From positions 62,001 to 126,000 of the forward strand of contig NZ_JAAIXZ010000011.1 of NCBI RefSeq assembly GCF_010894435.1: 64,000 nt of DNA, written 5' to 3'. A model generated the notes under the pieces. It had not been told where the DNA came from. It saw only the letters and a program-made list of their open reading frames with translations, and did no database searches. A program made the translations under genes and the position numbers. The number at the start of each line of letters is the position of its first letter. Within the stretch, counting starts at the first letter, position 1. The stretch comes from Pyxidicoccus trucidator (GTDB lineage: Bacteria > Myxococcota > Myxococcia > Myxococcales > Myxococcaceae). Positions 34,106 through 43,039 of this stretch are shown here, one piece after another.

Positions 34106-34174
34106 ACCTGGGACAGCGATTCCAAACTCGAGCCCCCTGCCCCAAGAGGCGTTTGCTCAAGCCCTCTGCGGGGC

Positions 34175-36436
34175 CTACGCGCCCCGAGCCTCCATGGAAC
34201 CACCCACCGTGGGCGGCTCATGGAGCGCGGAAGAAGCCAGCTCCGCGAGGATGCGCACCGCCTCGCGCGCCGCCGCCTCCGGCCGCACGCTCGTGTCGGA
34301 GATGCCGGCAATCAGCCGGGTAATGTCGTGGTCCACCCTGCCCTGCAGTCCCCACGCTCGCGCCGAGGGCGCGCTGAGGTACGCGGAGAAGGCATGGTGC
34401 CCGGAGCCCGGCCGCTCGCCGATGACGTGCACCAGCGCTCGCGGCGCAGACTCCTCCGTGTCTCCGAAGAGCAGCTCCCCCACCTGGTACCCCGCGCGCA
34501 CGCGGCCGTACTTCACCACCAGGTGCTCGGGCGCCACGCGCCAGCCCGCCGCCGCCAGCTCCCGCCGCAGCTCGGTGACGAACGGCAGCAGGTGCCCCTC
34601 GTCCATCAGCGAGCGCGCGTCCAGCCCGTCCGAGATGACAAGCTGCGCGTCCCACTGCCCGGCCTGCCGCAGCCGCAGCATCCGCACCGCCAGCTCGGAC
34701 GCTGAATCCAGCCGCTCCCCCGACGGCGGGTGCAGGATGTAGTCGCGCCGGTCCTCCGAGCACGTCCGCAGCGGCACCACGTCCGGAAGCCGCGCCACCG
34801 CCGCCTCGGACAGCTCGGACCAGAGGCCCGCCTTCGCGTCCTCGTACAGCGCGTGGAGCTCCCGCTCCAGCGCCGGGTCCAAATCGTACGTCCGCTCCCC
34901 GTGCCCCACCGCCAGCGGCACGCTGCGCTCGCGCACCGCGGCCATCTCCCGCTTCGCCTCCGCGAGCACCTCCGCGTCCGGGCGCGTGTCCCCCTTGCGC
35001 CGCCGGTACTGGAGGTACACCCACGCCGGATTCCCGAAGTGCTCCGTAGGCCCGCCCTGCGCGTCGATGACGCCCAGGTCCTGGAAGAAGGCCCACATCC
35101 GGTCATCCACCTTGAGGCCGAACTTCTCCCGCAGCCGGACGTGGTCCTGGAACGCCGTCGTCAGGTAGCTGAGCATCGGGTCGTTCCGCGTGGGCAGCGC
35201 CATGAGGTAGCCGGGGCCCGCCGGGGCCACCTGCTCCAGGCACCAGCCCAGGTCATCCAGCGACACGTCCATGTGCAGCGTGGAGCAGACGTCCAGGCCA
35301 ATCATCAGCCCGTGCAGCTTGCCCATGACAATGTCTTCCAGGCAGCAGCGCACAAGCTGCTCGCGGGTGCGGAACACCTCCGGCCCGATGAAGCCCGCCA
35401 CGTCATTCACGTGCACCCACGGCTCCGGCGCCCGCCCCGCCCCGAGCTGCGCCAGCGCCACGCGCGCCTTCAGCGCCCGCGCGAAGCCGTACTTGCGCGA
35501 CTCGTGGATGAGCATGTCGCAGCCGTGGTGGTGCCCGTTCGTCGCGTCCGCGCCCTGCCCCGTCTCGAGGTAGAGCCCGAACTTCCCGGTGCGGCGGGCC
35601 GCATGCGCGACCATCTTCTCAATCGTCACGTCGAAGGTGCGGTTGGAGGCCTCGTTACCCCCGAGGCTCTGGAACCAGATGCCCGTGGTGCCTGGCTGCT
35701 TCGCCTCCACCTGCGCCTGCACGTCGATGTGCGAGAGCACGCAGTGGGGCATCACCTCCGTGAGCCCGAAGGTGGCGAGGATGTCGTGCAGCGCCGACTC
35801 CACCGCCGCCACCGACGCGGGCACCGAGGACACCGGATTCGTGCCCAGAACCACGTCCCCCACCGCGAAGGACCAGCCGTTGAAGACCTGCCAGCGGATG
35901 TCGTCCGGGTGGTCCGTGGGCGAGTTGGGCTGCAGCCGCGCCCCCAGGTAGCCCTTCGCGCCCAGCTTGCTCCCCGGCAACGGGTGGAAGATGCGAGCCC
36001 CCACCGCCGTCAGCTCCGCGTCGCTCATCAGCTTCACGACACAGGCGATGACGTCGCTGCCCAGCCCGCCGAGGATGGCGTGGACCTCCGCCTCGGGCGC
36101 GGTGAGCAGGAAGCGCTTGAGCTGCCCCAGCGTCCACTCGGCCAGCCGGGGCATCAGCTCCCCGTCCAGCGCCTCCAGCATGAACGCGTGCAGCCGGTCC
36201 TCGAACGGCGGGTGCGAGTGGATGGCGCCCAGCTTCGTGCGGGAGAGCAGCGCGCGCGCCTGCGCACGCGAGACGTCGTCCGCCGCGGCGATGCCGAGGG
36301 CGGCGTCGCCTTCCTTGAAGGCGTTGGCCGCGCCCAGAATCTGCTGGTAGAGGCGCCCGTCGAAAGAACCCTGGACCCGGTGGATGTAGCCGAAAACGTC
36401 CTCGCCGGTGAGGACGTCGCGGAGGCTCACGCTCAT
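34175..36436 (-). CDS. eutBC: Fused ethanolamine ammonia-lyase (EutB-EutC)
   Basis: A 753-residue single chain carrying both subunits of the adenosylcobalamin-dependent enzyme that splits ethanolamine into acetaldehyde and ammonia. Residues ~1-455 match the large subunit EutB (LRDVLTGEDVFGYIHRVQGS at the start, FQSLGGNEASNRTFDV, GADATNGHHHGCDM, GLDVCSTLHM). Residues ~500-745 match the small subunit EutC (VISDGLDARSL, VKYGRVRAGYQVGELLFG, HVIGERPGSGHHAFSAYLS, DHDITRLIAGISDT). In most bacteria these are separate genes. No reactivase eutA, aldehyde dehydrogenase or shell genes are nearby. The ATG at 36436 fits the EutB start; its ribosome-binding site is weak. Confidence 0.93.
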   Translation of the reverse strand: MSVSLRDVLTGEDVFGYIHRVQGSFDGRLYQQILGAANAFKEGDAALGIAAADDVSRAQARALLSRTKLGAIHSHPPFEDRLHAFMLEALDGELMPRLAEWTLGQLKRFLLTAPEAEVHAILGGLGSDVIACVVKLMSDAELTAVGARIFHPLPGSKLGAKGYLGARLQPNSPTDHPDDIRWQVFNGWSFAVGDVVLGTNPVSSVPASVAAVESALHDILATFGLTEVMPHCVLSHIDVQAQVEAKQPGTTGIWFQSLGGNEASNRTFDVTIEKMVAHAARRTGKFGLYLETGQGADATNGHHHGCDMLIHESRKYGFARALKARVALAQLGAGRAPEPWVHVNDVAGFIGPEVFRTREQLVRCCLEDIVMGKLHGLMIGLDVCSTLHMDVSLDDLGWCLEQVAPAGPGYLMALPTRNDPMLSYLTTAFQDHVRLREKFGLKVDDRMWAFFQDLGVIDAQGGPTEHFGNPAWVYLQYRRRKGDTRPDAEVLAEAKREMAAVRERSVPLAVGHGERTYDLDPALERELHALYEDAKAGLWSELSEAAVARLPDVVPLRTCSEDRRDYILHPPSGERLDSASELAVRMLRLRQAGQWDAQLVISDGLDARSLMDEGHLLPFVTELRRELAAAGWRVAPEHLVVKYGRVRAGYQVGELLFGDTEESAPRALVHVIGERPGSGHHAFSAYLSAPSARAWGLQGRVDHDITRLIAGISDTSVRPEAAAREAVRILAELASSALHEPPTVGGSMEARGA

Positions 36437-36563
36437 GGCGCGGGACAATGTATCCGGCGAGCCATTCCGGAAGCCATGCACGTGTTCGGGTGTCGCCTGT
36501 GTAACGCCCGGCCGCCCGTTCCGTATTCGTGGAACGGATTCGTTGCGGTCCCAAGCGCCCGCG

Positions 36564-37718
36564 TCACTCGTCGAGCAGGGCAGACCAGAAGCCCACCAGC
36601 CGCCACACGTCCGCCGCGTCCGCCTGCCGGTCCACCTCCGCGTGGGAGATGAGGGGCGTGGCCAGCTGGTGCACCTCCGTGTGGGGCCGCAACGCCTCGG
36701 CCAGCAGCACGGACTCCATGGCGGGAATCACCGTGTCGCCCGCGCCATGCAGCAGGTAGACGGGCGAGCCCGGCGCCGGAGAGCGGGCCGGTGACAGCGA
36801 CGGGTCCGCGGCGAAGGCCTTCGCGTACGGCAGCAGCAGCGGCCCCAGCGCCTCCACGTTCCGGGTATTCACGTGCCCCATCAGCGTGGCGGCCGGCTCG
36901 GGCAGCTCCGCTTGCAGCGTCCGCGCCCGGGCGAAGGTCTGCTCCGCGAGCGCCTTGTCGGTGAGCGTCAGGTGCGAGGCGCGCAGGAAGGTGCGGATGG
37001 CCGCGCGCAGCGGCTCCACCTGCTCGGGTGGCACCAGCCGGTCCGCGACGTTGAGGAGGATGACCACCACGCCGTAGTCGTGCGGCGTCAGGCGGGTGCC
37101 GTCCGGCAGCTCCCCCGTGCACAGGAAGGCCAGTACCCGGGGCAGGTCGCCATGCCCGCCGAACGAGAGCGTGGCCGCCACCCTTCCCTTCAGCGCCGGC
37201 CGCCCCGAGGCCACCACGGACAGCCCGCCGGAGAAGCTGATGCCGAAGAGGTCCACCTTCCCGTCGGGCGCCAGGTCCGGCTGCGCCGAGGCCCACGCGG
37301 CGGCGTCCTCGATGACGTCCGGCAGGCGCGGGGTGATTTCGTAGCGCAGCAGGTCCGGCGGCTCGGGGGTGAGCACCCACTGCCCGCCCATGGCCAGGTC
37401 CCCGGCCAGCTTCACCAGGCGCGGCTCGTCGATGCCGTCCGCGTGCACGCCCGAGGTGAGCACCACCGTGCGGCCCCGCCGCTCCAGGGGGCGGTACAGC
37501 CGGGCGCGCACCGGGCCATGGCGCGTGGGCACGCGCACGTCACTCACGTCGAAGGGCACCGTGCGCCAGCGCGCGAGCGACTCGGCCGCGCCGCCCTGCA
37601 TGCCCGCGGCGCGCACCACGAAGGCCAGCCCCCGCAGCCGCTCCGGCCCCGCCCACACCGCCAGGGCCAGCAGCACCGCCAGCGACGCGGCCAGGGTCCT
37701 CCGGCCGGTACGGCTCAT
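36564..37718 (-). CDS. Alpha/beta-hydrolase-like membrane-anchored protein
   Basis: A 384-residue protein with an N-terminal hydrophobic segment (LAASLAVLLALAVWAG), so it is exported or anchored. The nucleophile elbow is LFGISFSGGLS, and later GAGDTVIPAME and LISHAEVD fit the Asp and His of an alpha/beta-hydrolase triad. The ATG overlaps the stop of the upstream hybrid kinase gene (ATGA), so the two are coupled. A cleaved substrate cannot be predicted. Distance from typical lipases suggests a myxobacterial family. Confidence 0.78.
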   Translation of the reverse strand: MSRTGRRTLAASLAVLLALAVWAGPERLRGLAFVVRAAGMQGGAAESLARWRTVPFDVSDVRVPTRHGPVRARLYRPLERRGRTVVLTSGVHADGIDEPRLVKLAGDLAMGGQWVLTPEPPDLLRYEITPRLPDVIEDAAAWASAQPDLAPDGKVDLFGISFSGGLSVVASGRPALKGRVAATLSFGGHGDLPRVLAFLCTGELPDGTRLTPHDYGVVVILLNVADRLVPPEQVEPLRAAIRTFLRASHLTLTDKALAEQTFARARTLQAELPEPAATLMGHVNTRNVEALGPLLLPYAKAFAADPSLSPARSPAPGSPVYLLHGAGDTVIPAMESVLLAEALRPHTEVHQLATPLISHAEVDRQADAADVWRLVGFWSALLDE

Positions 37719-39607
37719 TGAAGCAGGTGCTCCACGAAGGTGCACAGGCGCTCACGCTCGAAGGGCTTCTCCAGCAGCTCGCGCGAGTGGCGGCCCACGA
37801 ACTCGCGGGCCTGCGGGGTGAAGGCGCCGCCCGTCATCAGCCCGGTGTGCGGCACCAGCTCCGGTGACAGTCGCTCCAGCTCCACCACGAACTCCATCCC
37901 GGTCATGCCCGGCATCATCAAGTCACAGAGGATGGCATCGAAACGCTCCCCCGAGGACAGCAATTGGAGCGCCTCGCGCCCACCCTGGACGGCGCGGACC
38001 TCGTACATGTCGCGCACCAGGCGGCTCACCGAGCGACCCACGGAGGGCTCATCGTCGATGAGCAGCAGCCGCCTGCGGGGCACCGTCGGGAGCGGCGGGC
38101 GGGGCTTTGCCCCCGCCAGTGGGGCCGCCACCTCCGCCGCGAGCGCGGGCAGCACCACGCGGAACGAGCTCCCGCGCTCCGGAATGCTGGAGACCTCGAT
38201 GCGCCCGCCCATCGCCTGCACCAGGGTGAGGCAGATGGACAGCCCCAGCCCGGTGCCCTCTCCCACGGCCTTGGTGGTGAAGAAGGGGTCGAAGATGCGG
38301 CGCCGCACCTCCGGCGGCATGCCCCGCCCGTTGTCCGCCACCTCCAGCTCCACCTGGCCGGTGCGGCTGGTGCGCAGGGACACGCGCACCTCGTTCTCCT
38401 CCACCGGCCGCTCCGGCAGCGCCTGCATGGCATTCACCAGCAGGTTGACGAGGACCTGGCTCAGGCGCACGTCGTTGCCATGGACCCGCGGCACAGGCTC
38501 CAGCGTGCACACCAGGCGCGCGCGGTGAGACAGCTCGTTGCGCACCAGCCGGAGCGCGGCGTCCACGACACGCGCCACGTCCACCGGGGCGAGGCGGTCC
38601 TCGTCCGCGCGGGCGAAGGTGCGCAAGTCCCGGACGATGGAGACGACGCGCCCGGCCCCCTCCTCCGCCTCCGCCAACACCTCCCGCAGCTCCGGGAGCT
38701 GCTCCGAGGTCAGCGCGGGCTGGGCCAGCCGCTCCCGCAGGTACGAGAGGTTGGAGCTCACGTAGGCCAGCGGGTTGTTGATTTCGTGCGCCACGCCGGC
38801 CGCCAGCGTGCCCACCGAGGCCATGCGCTCGGCGACCAGCAGCTGCGACTCCAGGTGCTTGCGGTCCGTGACGTCGCGGATGATGGCGACGAGGAACGGC
38901 TCACCGCCCGCGCTGGTGAAGGCGGCCTTCTTCGTCACCAGGGTGTGCGGCCGGCCCTCCCTGTCTGTGAAGCCCTCCTCGTTCTCGTCGGTGCGGCTGG
39001 AGCGGAAGACCTGCTCGTCCTTCCGCCAGAAGACGTCCGCCTCGTGGGCGGGGACGAAGTCGTAGTCCGAGCGGCCCAGCAGCTCTTCCGCGCTCCGGCC
39101 CATGAACTGGCAGAACGCGCTGTTGACGGCCACCCACCGGTGCTGCCGGTCCTTCACGAAGAGCGGGTCCGGCACCGCGTCGAGCGCGCTGCGCAGGAAG
39201 TCCGCGGTGCGCTGCAGGTCCTGGGCCTTGATGCGCGCGTGCTCCACCTGGAGGCGGCGTTTCAGCGACTCCAGCCGCACGCCCCAGTGAGAGCCCGGCG
39301 GCGCCACGCACTCGTCGGCGCCAGAGCTGGCCAGCGCCTCGGTCTCCGAGGGAGGCCGCGTGGTCAGCACCACCAGGTGCGTGTGCGAGGGGACGCGGGA
39401 CTCATGGAGCGAGCGGCAGCGCGCGAGGGCCTCTTCCAGCGGGCCTCCGTCGTCCCAGGCAATGAGCAGCCCTTCCGTCATGGAGCCCGCGGGCAGGGCC
39501 TCGGAGACGTGCAGCACGTAGCAGCCACGGCCCGCTTCGGACTCGCGCAACCCGCGCTCGACTTCCTCCGCCACTGCGAAGGGTACGGCCACCAGCGTTG
39601 CGTGCAC
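37715..39607 (-). CDS. PAS hybrid histidine kinase with C-terminal receiver
   Basis: About 630 residues. The N-terminal ~115 residues look like a degenerate receiver-type domain (ending HLVVLTTRPPSE, then SSGADECVAP). A PAS domain follows at ~135-250 (FLRSALDAVPDPLFVKDRQH), then HisKA with GVAHEINNPLAY (His274), HATPase with NLLVNAMQ and GTGLGLSICLTLV, and a C-terminal receiver with LLLIDDEPS and phospho-Asp ILCDLMMPGMTG (~Asp562). GTG at 39607 is preferred over 39616 because GGGAG then lies 8 bases upstream. It overlaps the hydrolase gene, implying linked function. No membrane segment. Confidence 0.9.
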   Translation of the reverse strand: MHATLVAVPFAVAEEVERGLRESEAGRGCYVLHVSEALPAGSMTEGLLIAWDDGGPLEEALARCRSLHESRVPSHTHLVVLTTRPPSETEALASSGADECVAPPGSHWGVRLESLKRRLQVEHARIKAQDLQRTADFLRSALDAVPDPLFVKDRQHRWVAVNSAFCQFMGRSAEELLGRSDYDFVPAHEADVFWRKDEQVFRSSRTDENEEGFTDREGRPHTLVTKKAAFTSAGGEPFLVAIIRDVTDRKHLESQLLVAERMASVGTLAAGVAHEINNPLAYVSSNLSYLRERLAQPALTSEQLPELREVLAEAEEGAGRVVSIVRDLRTFARADEDRLAPVDVARVVDAALRLVRNELSHRARLVCTLEPVPRVHGNDVRLSQVLVNLLVNAMQALPERPVEENEVRVSLRTSRTGQVELEVADNGRGMPPEVRRRIFDPFFTTKAVGEGTGLGLSICLTLVQAMGGRIEVSSIPERGSSFRVVLPALAAEVAAPLAGAKPRPPLPTVPRRRLLLIDDEPSVGRSVSRLVRDMYEVRAVQGGREALQLLSSGERFDAILCDLMMPGMTGMEFVVELERLSPELVPHTGLMTGGAFTPQAREFVGRHSRELLEKPFERERLCTFVEHLLQ

Positions 39608-39698
39608 CCGTGTCACTCCCTGGCCCCGGATAGGGCTGAGGACCCTCCTTGCAGACGAAGGGCCACTTCATGGATTGCAGCGCCTCGGGGCGAAGCGG

Positions 39699-40691
39699 TC
39701 AACGTCGCCGGACTCCCGAGAGCGGTTGGCTCCGCTGGCGGGTGGTTGCGCGGACCCGCCGGGTCGCTGCCGCCACCACGCCAGGGCCCACGCCACAGGC
39801 GGGCAACAGCGGGCAGCGCGCGCAGTTCTCGGCCACGGGCTGGGCCGGGCAGGCGCCGCTCATGCCGTAGTGGCACAGGGCGAAGTCGTAGCGGACGGGG
39901 TCGGCGGCATCCAGGGCGCGCAGGGAGGCCGTGACTTCCTCGGCGGTGCGCCACGTCAGGTCCTTGCGCCGGGTGAGGCCCAGGTGCTGGGAGATGCGGC
40001 CGATATGCGTGTCCAGGGGGATGAGGAGCGTGGCGGGCGGCACGCGCTTCCAGATGCCGAAGTCCACCGCGTCGGGGCCGCGCACCATCCACCGGAGGAA
40101 GAGGTTGAGCCGCTTGGCGGCGCCCGCGCCCAGGGGTGAGGGCAGCAGGTGGTGCAGGCCGCGCTCCGGCCCCAGCGTCGCGCGCAGCGCGTCCATGGGG
40201 ACGTCGCGCAGGCCGGTGGTGAAGGCGTCCAGCGCGCCGTGCAGCGAGCCCCGCGCCTCGAGCCCCCGGACGAAGAGGGCCTCCAGGCTGCCGTGCTCGC
40301 GCAGCGCGCGGCCCATGCCCAGCAGCAGCACGGCGACGTCGGTGCCCACGTTGAAACGGTAGACGAAGCCCGCGAGCAGCGCGGCGGCGCCGGGGACGTC
40401 CAGCGCGCGCACGAAGGCGGCCGGTGAGGGCCCCATGCGCCGGAGGAGGGAGTCCACCTTGGGGCGGAAGAGGTCCGCGCGGCCGTAGGCCAGCGCCGCG
40501 GCGAGCAGGGCGCTGACCTCGATGTCACGCGCGTCGGTGTAGCGGTGGGGGAACTCCACCGGGTCGAAGCCGATGCGGGCGCGGGTGTCGGTCGCGGCCA
40601 GGAAGGCGTCCAGCCTGGGGCGCAGGTGCTCGGCCGCCTGGGGGCTCAATCCGGTGTCACGGCCCGGGCGCCGGGGTGGGCGCGATGTCAC
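39699..40691 (-). CDS. TIGR02757 / DUF2400 family protein
   Basis: A 330-residue conserved bacterial protein of the DUF2400 family. Recognised stretches are FDPVEFPHRYTDARDIEVSA near the N terminus, LLIPLDTHIGRISQHLGLT, and a Cys-rich end (CHYGMSGACPAQPVAENCAR followed by CPLLPAC) resembling a [4Fe-4S] site of helix-hairpin-helix DNA glycosylases. A DNA-repair link is inferred from that resemblance only. The GTG at 40691, with GGAG 8 bases upstream, is preferred to the TTG at 40718. It stands alone between two same-strand genes. Confidence 0.85.
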   Translation of the reverse strand: MTSRPPRRPGRDTGLSPQAAEHLRPRLDAFLAATDTRARIGFDPVEFPHRYTDARDIEVSALLAAALAYGRADLFRPKVDSLLRRMGPSPAAFVRALDVPGAAALLAGFVYRFNVGTDVAVLLLGMGRALREHGSLEALFVRGLEARGSLHGALDAFTTGLRDVPMDALRATLGPERGLHHLLPSPLGAGAAKRLNLFLRWMVRGPDAVDFGIWKRVPPATLLIPLDTHIGRISQHLGLTRRKDLTWRTAEEVTASLRALDAADPVRYDFALCHYGMSGACPAQPVAENCARCPLLPACGVGPGVVAAATRRVRATTRQRSQPLSGVRRR

Positions 40692-40805
40692 GTCGGAAGC
40701 TCCAAATGACTCCTGCAACGGCTGCCCGGGGGTCGGGCTTCCCGGGCGCTCGCGGCCCGTGCTCCCCTCCCTCGCAGCGGAGGAAGGGGAGCGGACACTG
40801 CTTTG

Positions 40806-42857
40806 CTACTGGACCGCGAAGATGAGGTCGTCGTGGTCGTTGTACGAGCCGGTGCCGCACGCGGCGACGCTGCCGTTGTAGCGGAAGCGCGCGCGCACCG
40901 CCTGCACGGTGCCCGAGGGCAGCGTGTAGGTCGTCGTCAGCGTCTGCACGCCCTTGGCCGGCGGAGACAGCGTGGTGATGTACGTCCACGTCGGGCTGGC
41001 GGCGTTCCCCGTGTAGTACAGGTCCAGCTTGTCGGCGGTGATGGAGTAAGCCCAGACCGTCGCCTCGATTCGCACCGTCTTGCCCGCGCCGAACGGCGTG
41101 CCGTCCAGCGTGGACACCTTGATGCGGTCGTTCGACTCGTCCACGTGGTACCCGCCATTCAGGCCGTCCGCGCACGAGCTGTTGACGGTGTTGGGCATGT
41201 TGACCTCGGGCCCCATGCCGCCGCGGCCGTTGAGCAGCGTGCCGGAGTCACACACGGACGAGACGGAGGCGCACCGGGGCGCCTTCAGCGTCGAGTCGTA
41301 GGCCGCCGTGCTGGAGCTGTTGCTCACCGTCACGGTGATGGGGGTGCTCGTCGCCGGGAGGCCCACGCCGTCATACGCCCTCACCGCCACCGTGTGGCTG
41401 CCATTGGGCGTGGCGCCCGTTTGCCAGGAGAACGTGTAGGGCGCCGTGTCGGCCGTGCCCACCACCGCCCCATCGACCAGGAACTCCACCAGGTTGATGC
41501 CGTTGGTGTCCGTGGCCGTCGCCGTGAGGGTGACGGCGCCGGTCACCGTGCCGCCGGACGACGGGGACGTCAGCGCCACGGCCGGGGCCGTGGTGTCCGT
41601 CGGGCTCACCGGGCCCTTGGCCAGCTCCGCCAGGTACGCCGCGGCGACCTTCGCGAACTTGAGCGCGTGGTCCGCCCGGTCCTGGCTGCGCAGCAGCGTG
41701 TCGTTGACCGTGTGGATGGCGGAGTTGTGCTGGTTCATGATGGCCTCGAACGGAATCGAGGCCGCGTAGCCCGCGTTCGTCCACGAGGCGTGGTCCGAGC
41801 ACGCATAGCCGCACGACGAGTTGGTCCAGGTGATCTGGTTCGGCGCGGTGTTGTAGTACGTGCTGATGAGCGAGGTGATGAACGAGTTCTGCGCGGCGTT
41901 GGTGTTGTCCGTCATCATCGCCACGTCCACCGTCGAGCCCTTGTAGTTGGTCATGTCGAGCTGCAACACGCCCACCACGTTCTTGTTCAGGGCCTTGTAC
42001 TTGTTGGCGATGTCCTTGGAGCCGACCAGGCCCACCTCCTCGGCGGCGTAGCCCATGAACTCCACCGTCCGCTGGGGCTGGTAGCCCTGCAGCATCGCGA
42101 TGCGAATCACCTCGGTGAGGGTGGCGATACCGGACGCATCATCGTCCGCGCCAGGCGCCGAGCTGCCGGAGCTGGTGGAGTCCAGGTGCCCGCCGAGGAC
42201 GACAATCTCGTTCGACAGCGTGGTGCCGGGAATGGTCAGGATGACCGACGGCTGAGACGTCGTGGGGTGCGGCTCGAGTCTCACGGTGACGTCGCTGCGC
42301 CCCGCCGCCGCCGCCAGGCCCTCCCAGTGCGTCTTGATCCAGTTGGCCGCCGCCGTGCCCGTCGTCGACGTGTGGTAGCGCGTCGTGAATTGGGTGGACA
42401 GGTACTTGATGGTGTTGCGGATCCGGATCTCCGCGAGGCCGACTCGCAGCGCGTTGACCGTCGCGGCGTTGTCCACCGTGTACGTCACGGCCAGCGAAGA
42501 CATGGCCTTCGCCGCGGTCGTGCCGTCGAGCGCCGCCAGCGCCTCGGACTCGGACTCGTGGGCGATGAAGCCGCTGCACCGGTTGGCGCTATCGTGCATG
42601 GCCCGGGAGATGAGGTTGAGCTGGGACTCGGGCACGCGCAGCGCGGTGACCTCGCCCTTCTGTCCGACGAGCTCCGGCGCCGCGAGTCCGGAGCCGACCA
42701 ACGTCGCGTTCACGACGTGAAGGACATCCGAGCCCACGGTAATCCAGACGTCGCGGGCCGGGGCCTTCGCTACGGGGGCGCTTGCCTCGGGGGCCTTCGC
42801 AAACGCCGGGACACTACCAAGCACCAGGACCACTGAAGCCAGGCGCTTCATGTTCAT
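40806..42857 (-). CDS. Secreted M28 zinc aminopeptidase with Ig-like and C-terminal beta domains
   Basis: A 683-residue exported peptidase: signal peptide RLASVVLVLGSVPAFAKA, a propeptide to about residue 190, then an M28 catalytic domain with zinc and catalytic residues in VVLGGHLDSTS, GADDDASGIATLTE, FMGYAAEEVGLVGS and CSDHASW. Residues ~450-545 form an Ig-like (Big) domain (ALTSPSSGGTVTGAVTLTAT), and the last ~130 residues are a Cys-containing beta domain. The ATG at 42857 has GGAGAAG 5 bases upstream. It probably digests peptides outside the cell. Nothing notable is seen in 42858-43039. Confidence 0.93.
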   Translation of the reverse strand: MNMKRLASVVLVLGSVPAFAKAPEASAPVAKAPARDVWITVGSDVLHVVNATLVGSGLAAPELVGQKGEVTALRVPESQLNLISRAMHDSANRCSGFIAHESESEALAALDGTTAAKAMSSLAVTYTVDNAATVNALRVGLAEIRIRNTIKYLSTQFTTRYHTSTTGTAAANWIKTHWEGLAAAAGRSDVTVRLEPHPTTSQPSVILTIPGTTLSNEIVVLGGHLDSTSSGSSAPGADDDASGIATLTEVIRIAMLQGYQPQRTVEFMGYAAEEVGLVGSKDIANKYKALNKNVVGVLQLDMTNYKGSTVDVAMMTDNTNAAQNSFITSLISTYYNTAPNQITWTNSSCGYACSDHASWTNAGYAASIPFEAIMNQHNSAIHTVNDTLLRSQDRADHALKFAKVAAAYLAELAKGPVSPTDTTAPAVALTSPSSGGTVTGAVTLTATATDTNGINLVEFLVDGAVVGTADTAPYTFSWQTGATPNGSHTVAVRAYDGVGLPATSTPITVTVSNSSSTAAYDSTLKAPRCASVSSVCDSGTLLNGRGGMGPEVNMPNTVNSSCADGLNGGYHVDESNDRIKVSTLDGTPFGAGKTVRIEATVWAYSITADKLDLYYTGNAASPTWTYITTLSPPAKGVQTLTTTYTLPSGTVQAVRARFRYNGSVAACGTGSYNDHDDLIFAVQ

Positions 42858-43039
42858 ACGCTTCTCCACTGCCATGCTGGGGGAACGGCTGCTGCGGGAC
42901 CTGAAGGCGCGAACTCCCTGCCTTCGCAGTGAGTGTGACATTTTCCGCGATAGCGGGGAATCGGCCTCGGTCCTGAAACAACCGCAGTCCACCCCAACCC
43001 GGTGGAAGCGTCATTAATTGAGAAAATGATGAAACAGGC

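Noticed and set aside
34730..36652. 640-codon plus-strand frame over eutBC
   Set aside because: The minus strand encodes an unmistakable EutB-EutC fusion; the plus frame is low-complexity shadow sequence.
40803..42836. 677-codon plus-strand frame over the M28 peptidase
   Set aside because: Arg/Val/His-rich shadow; the minus strand has signal peptide and zinc motifs.
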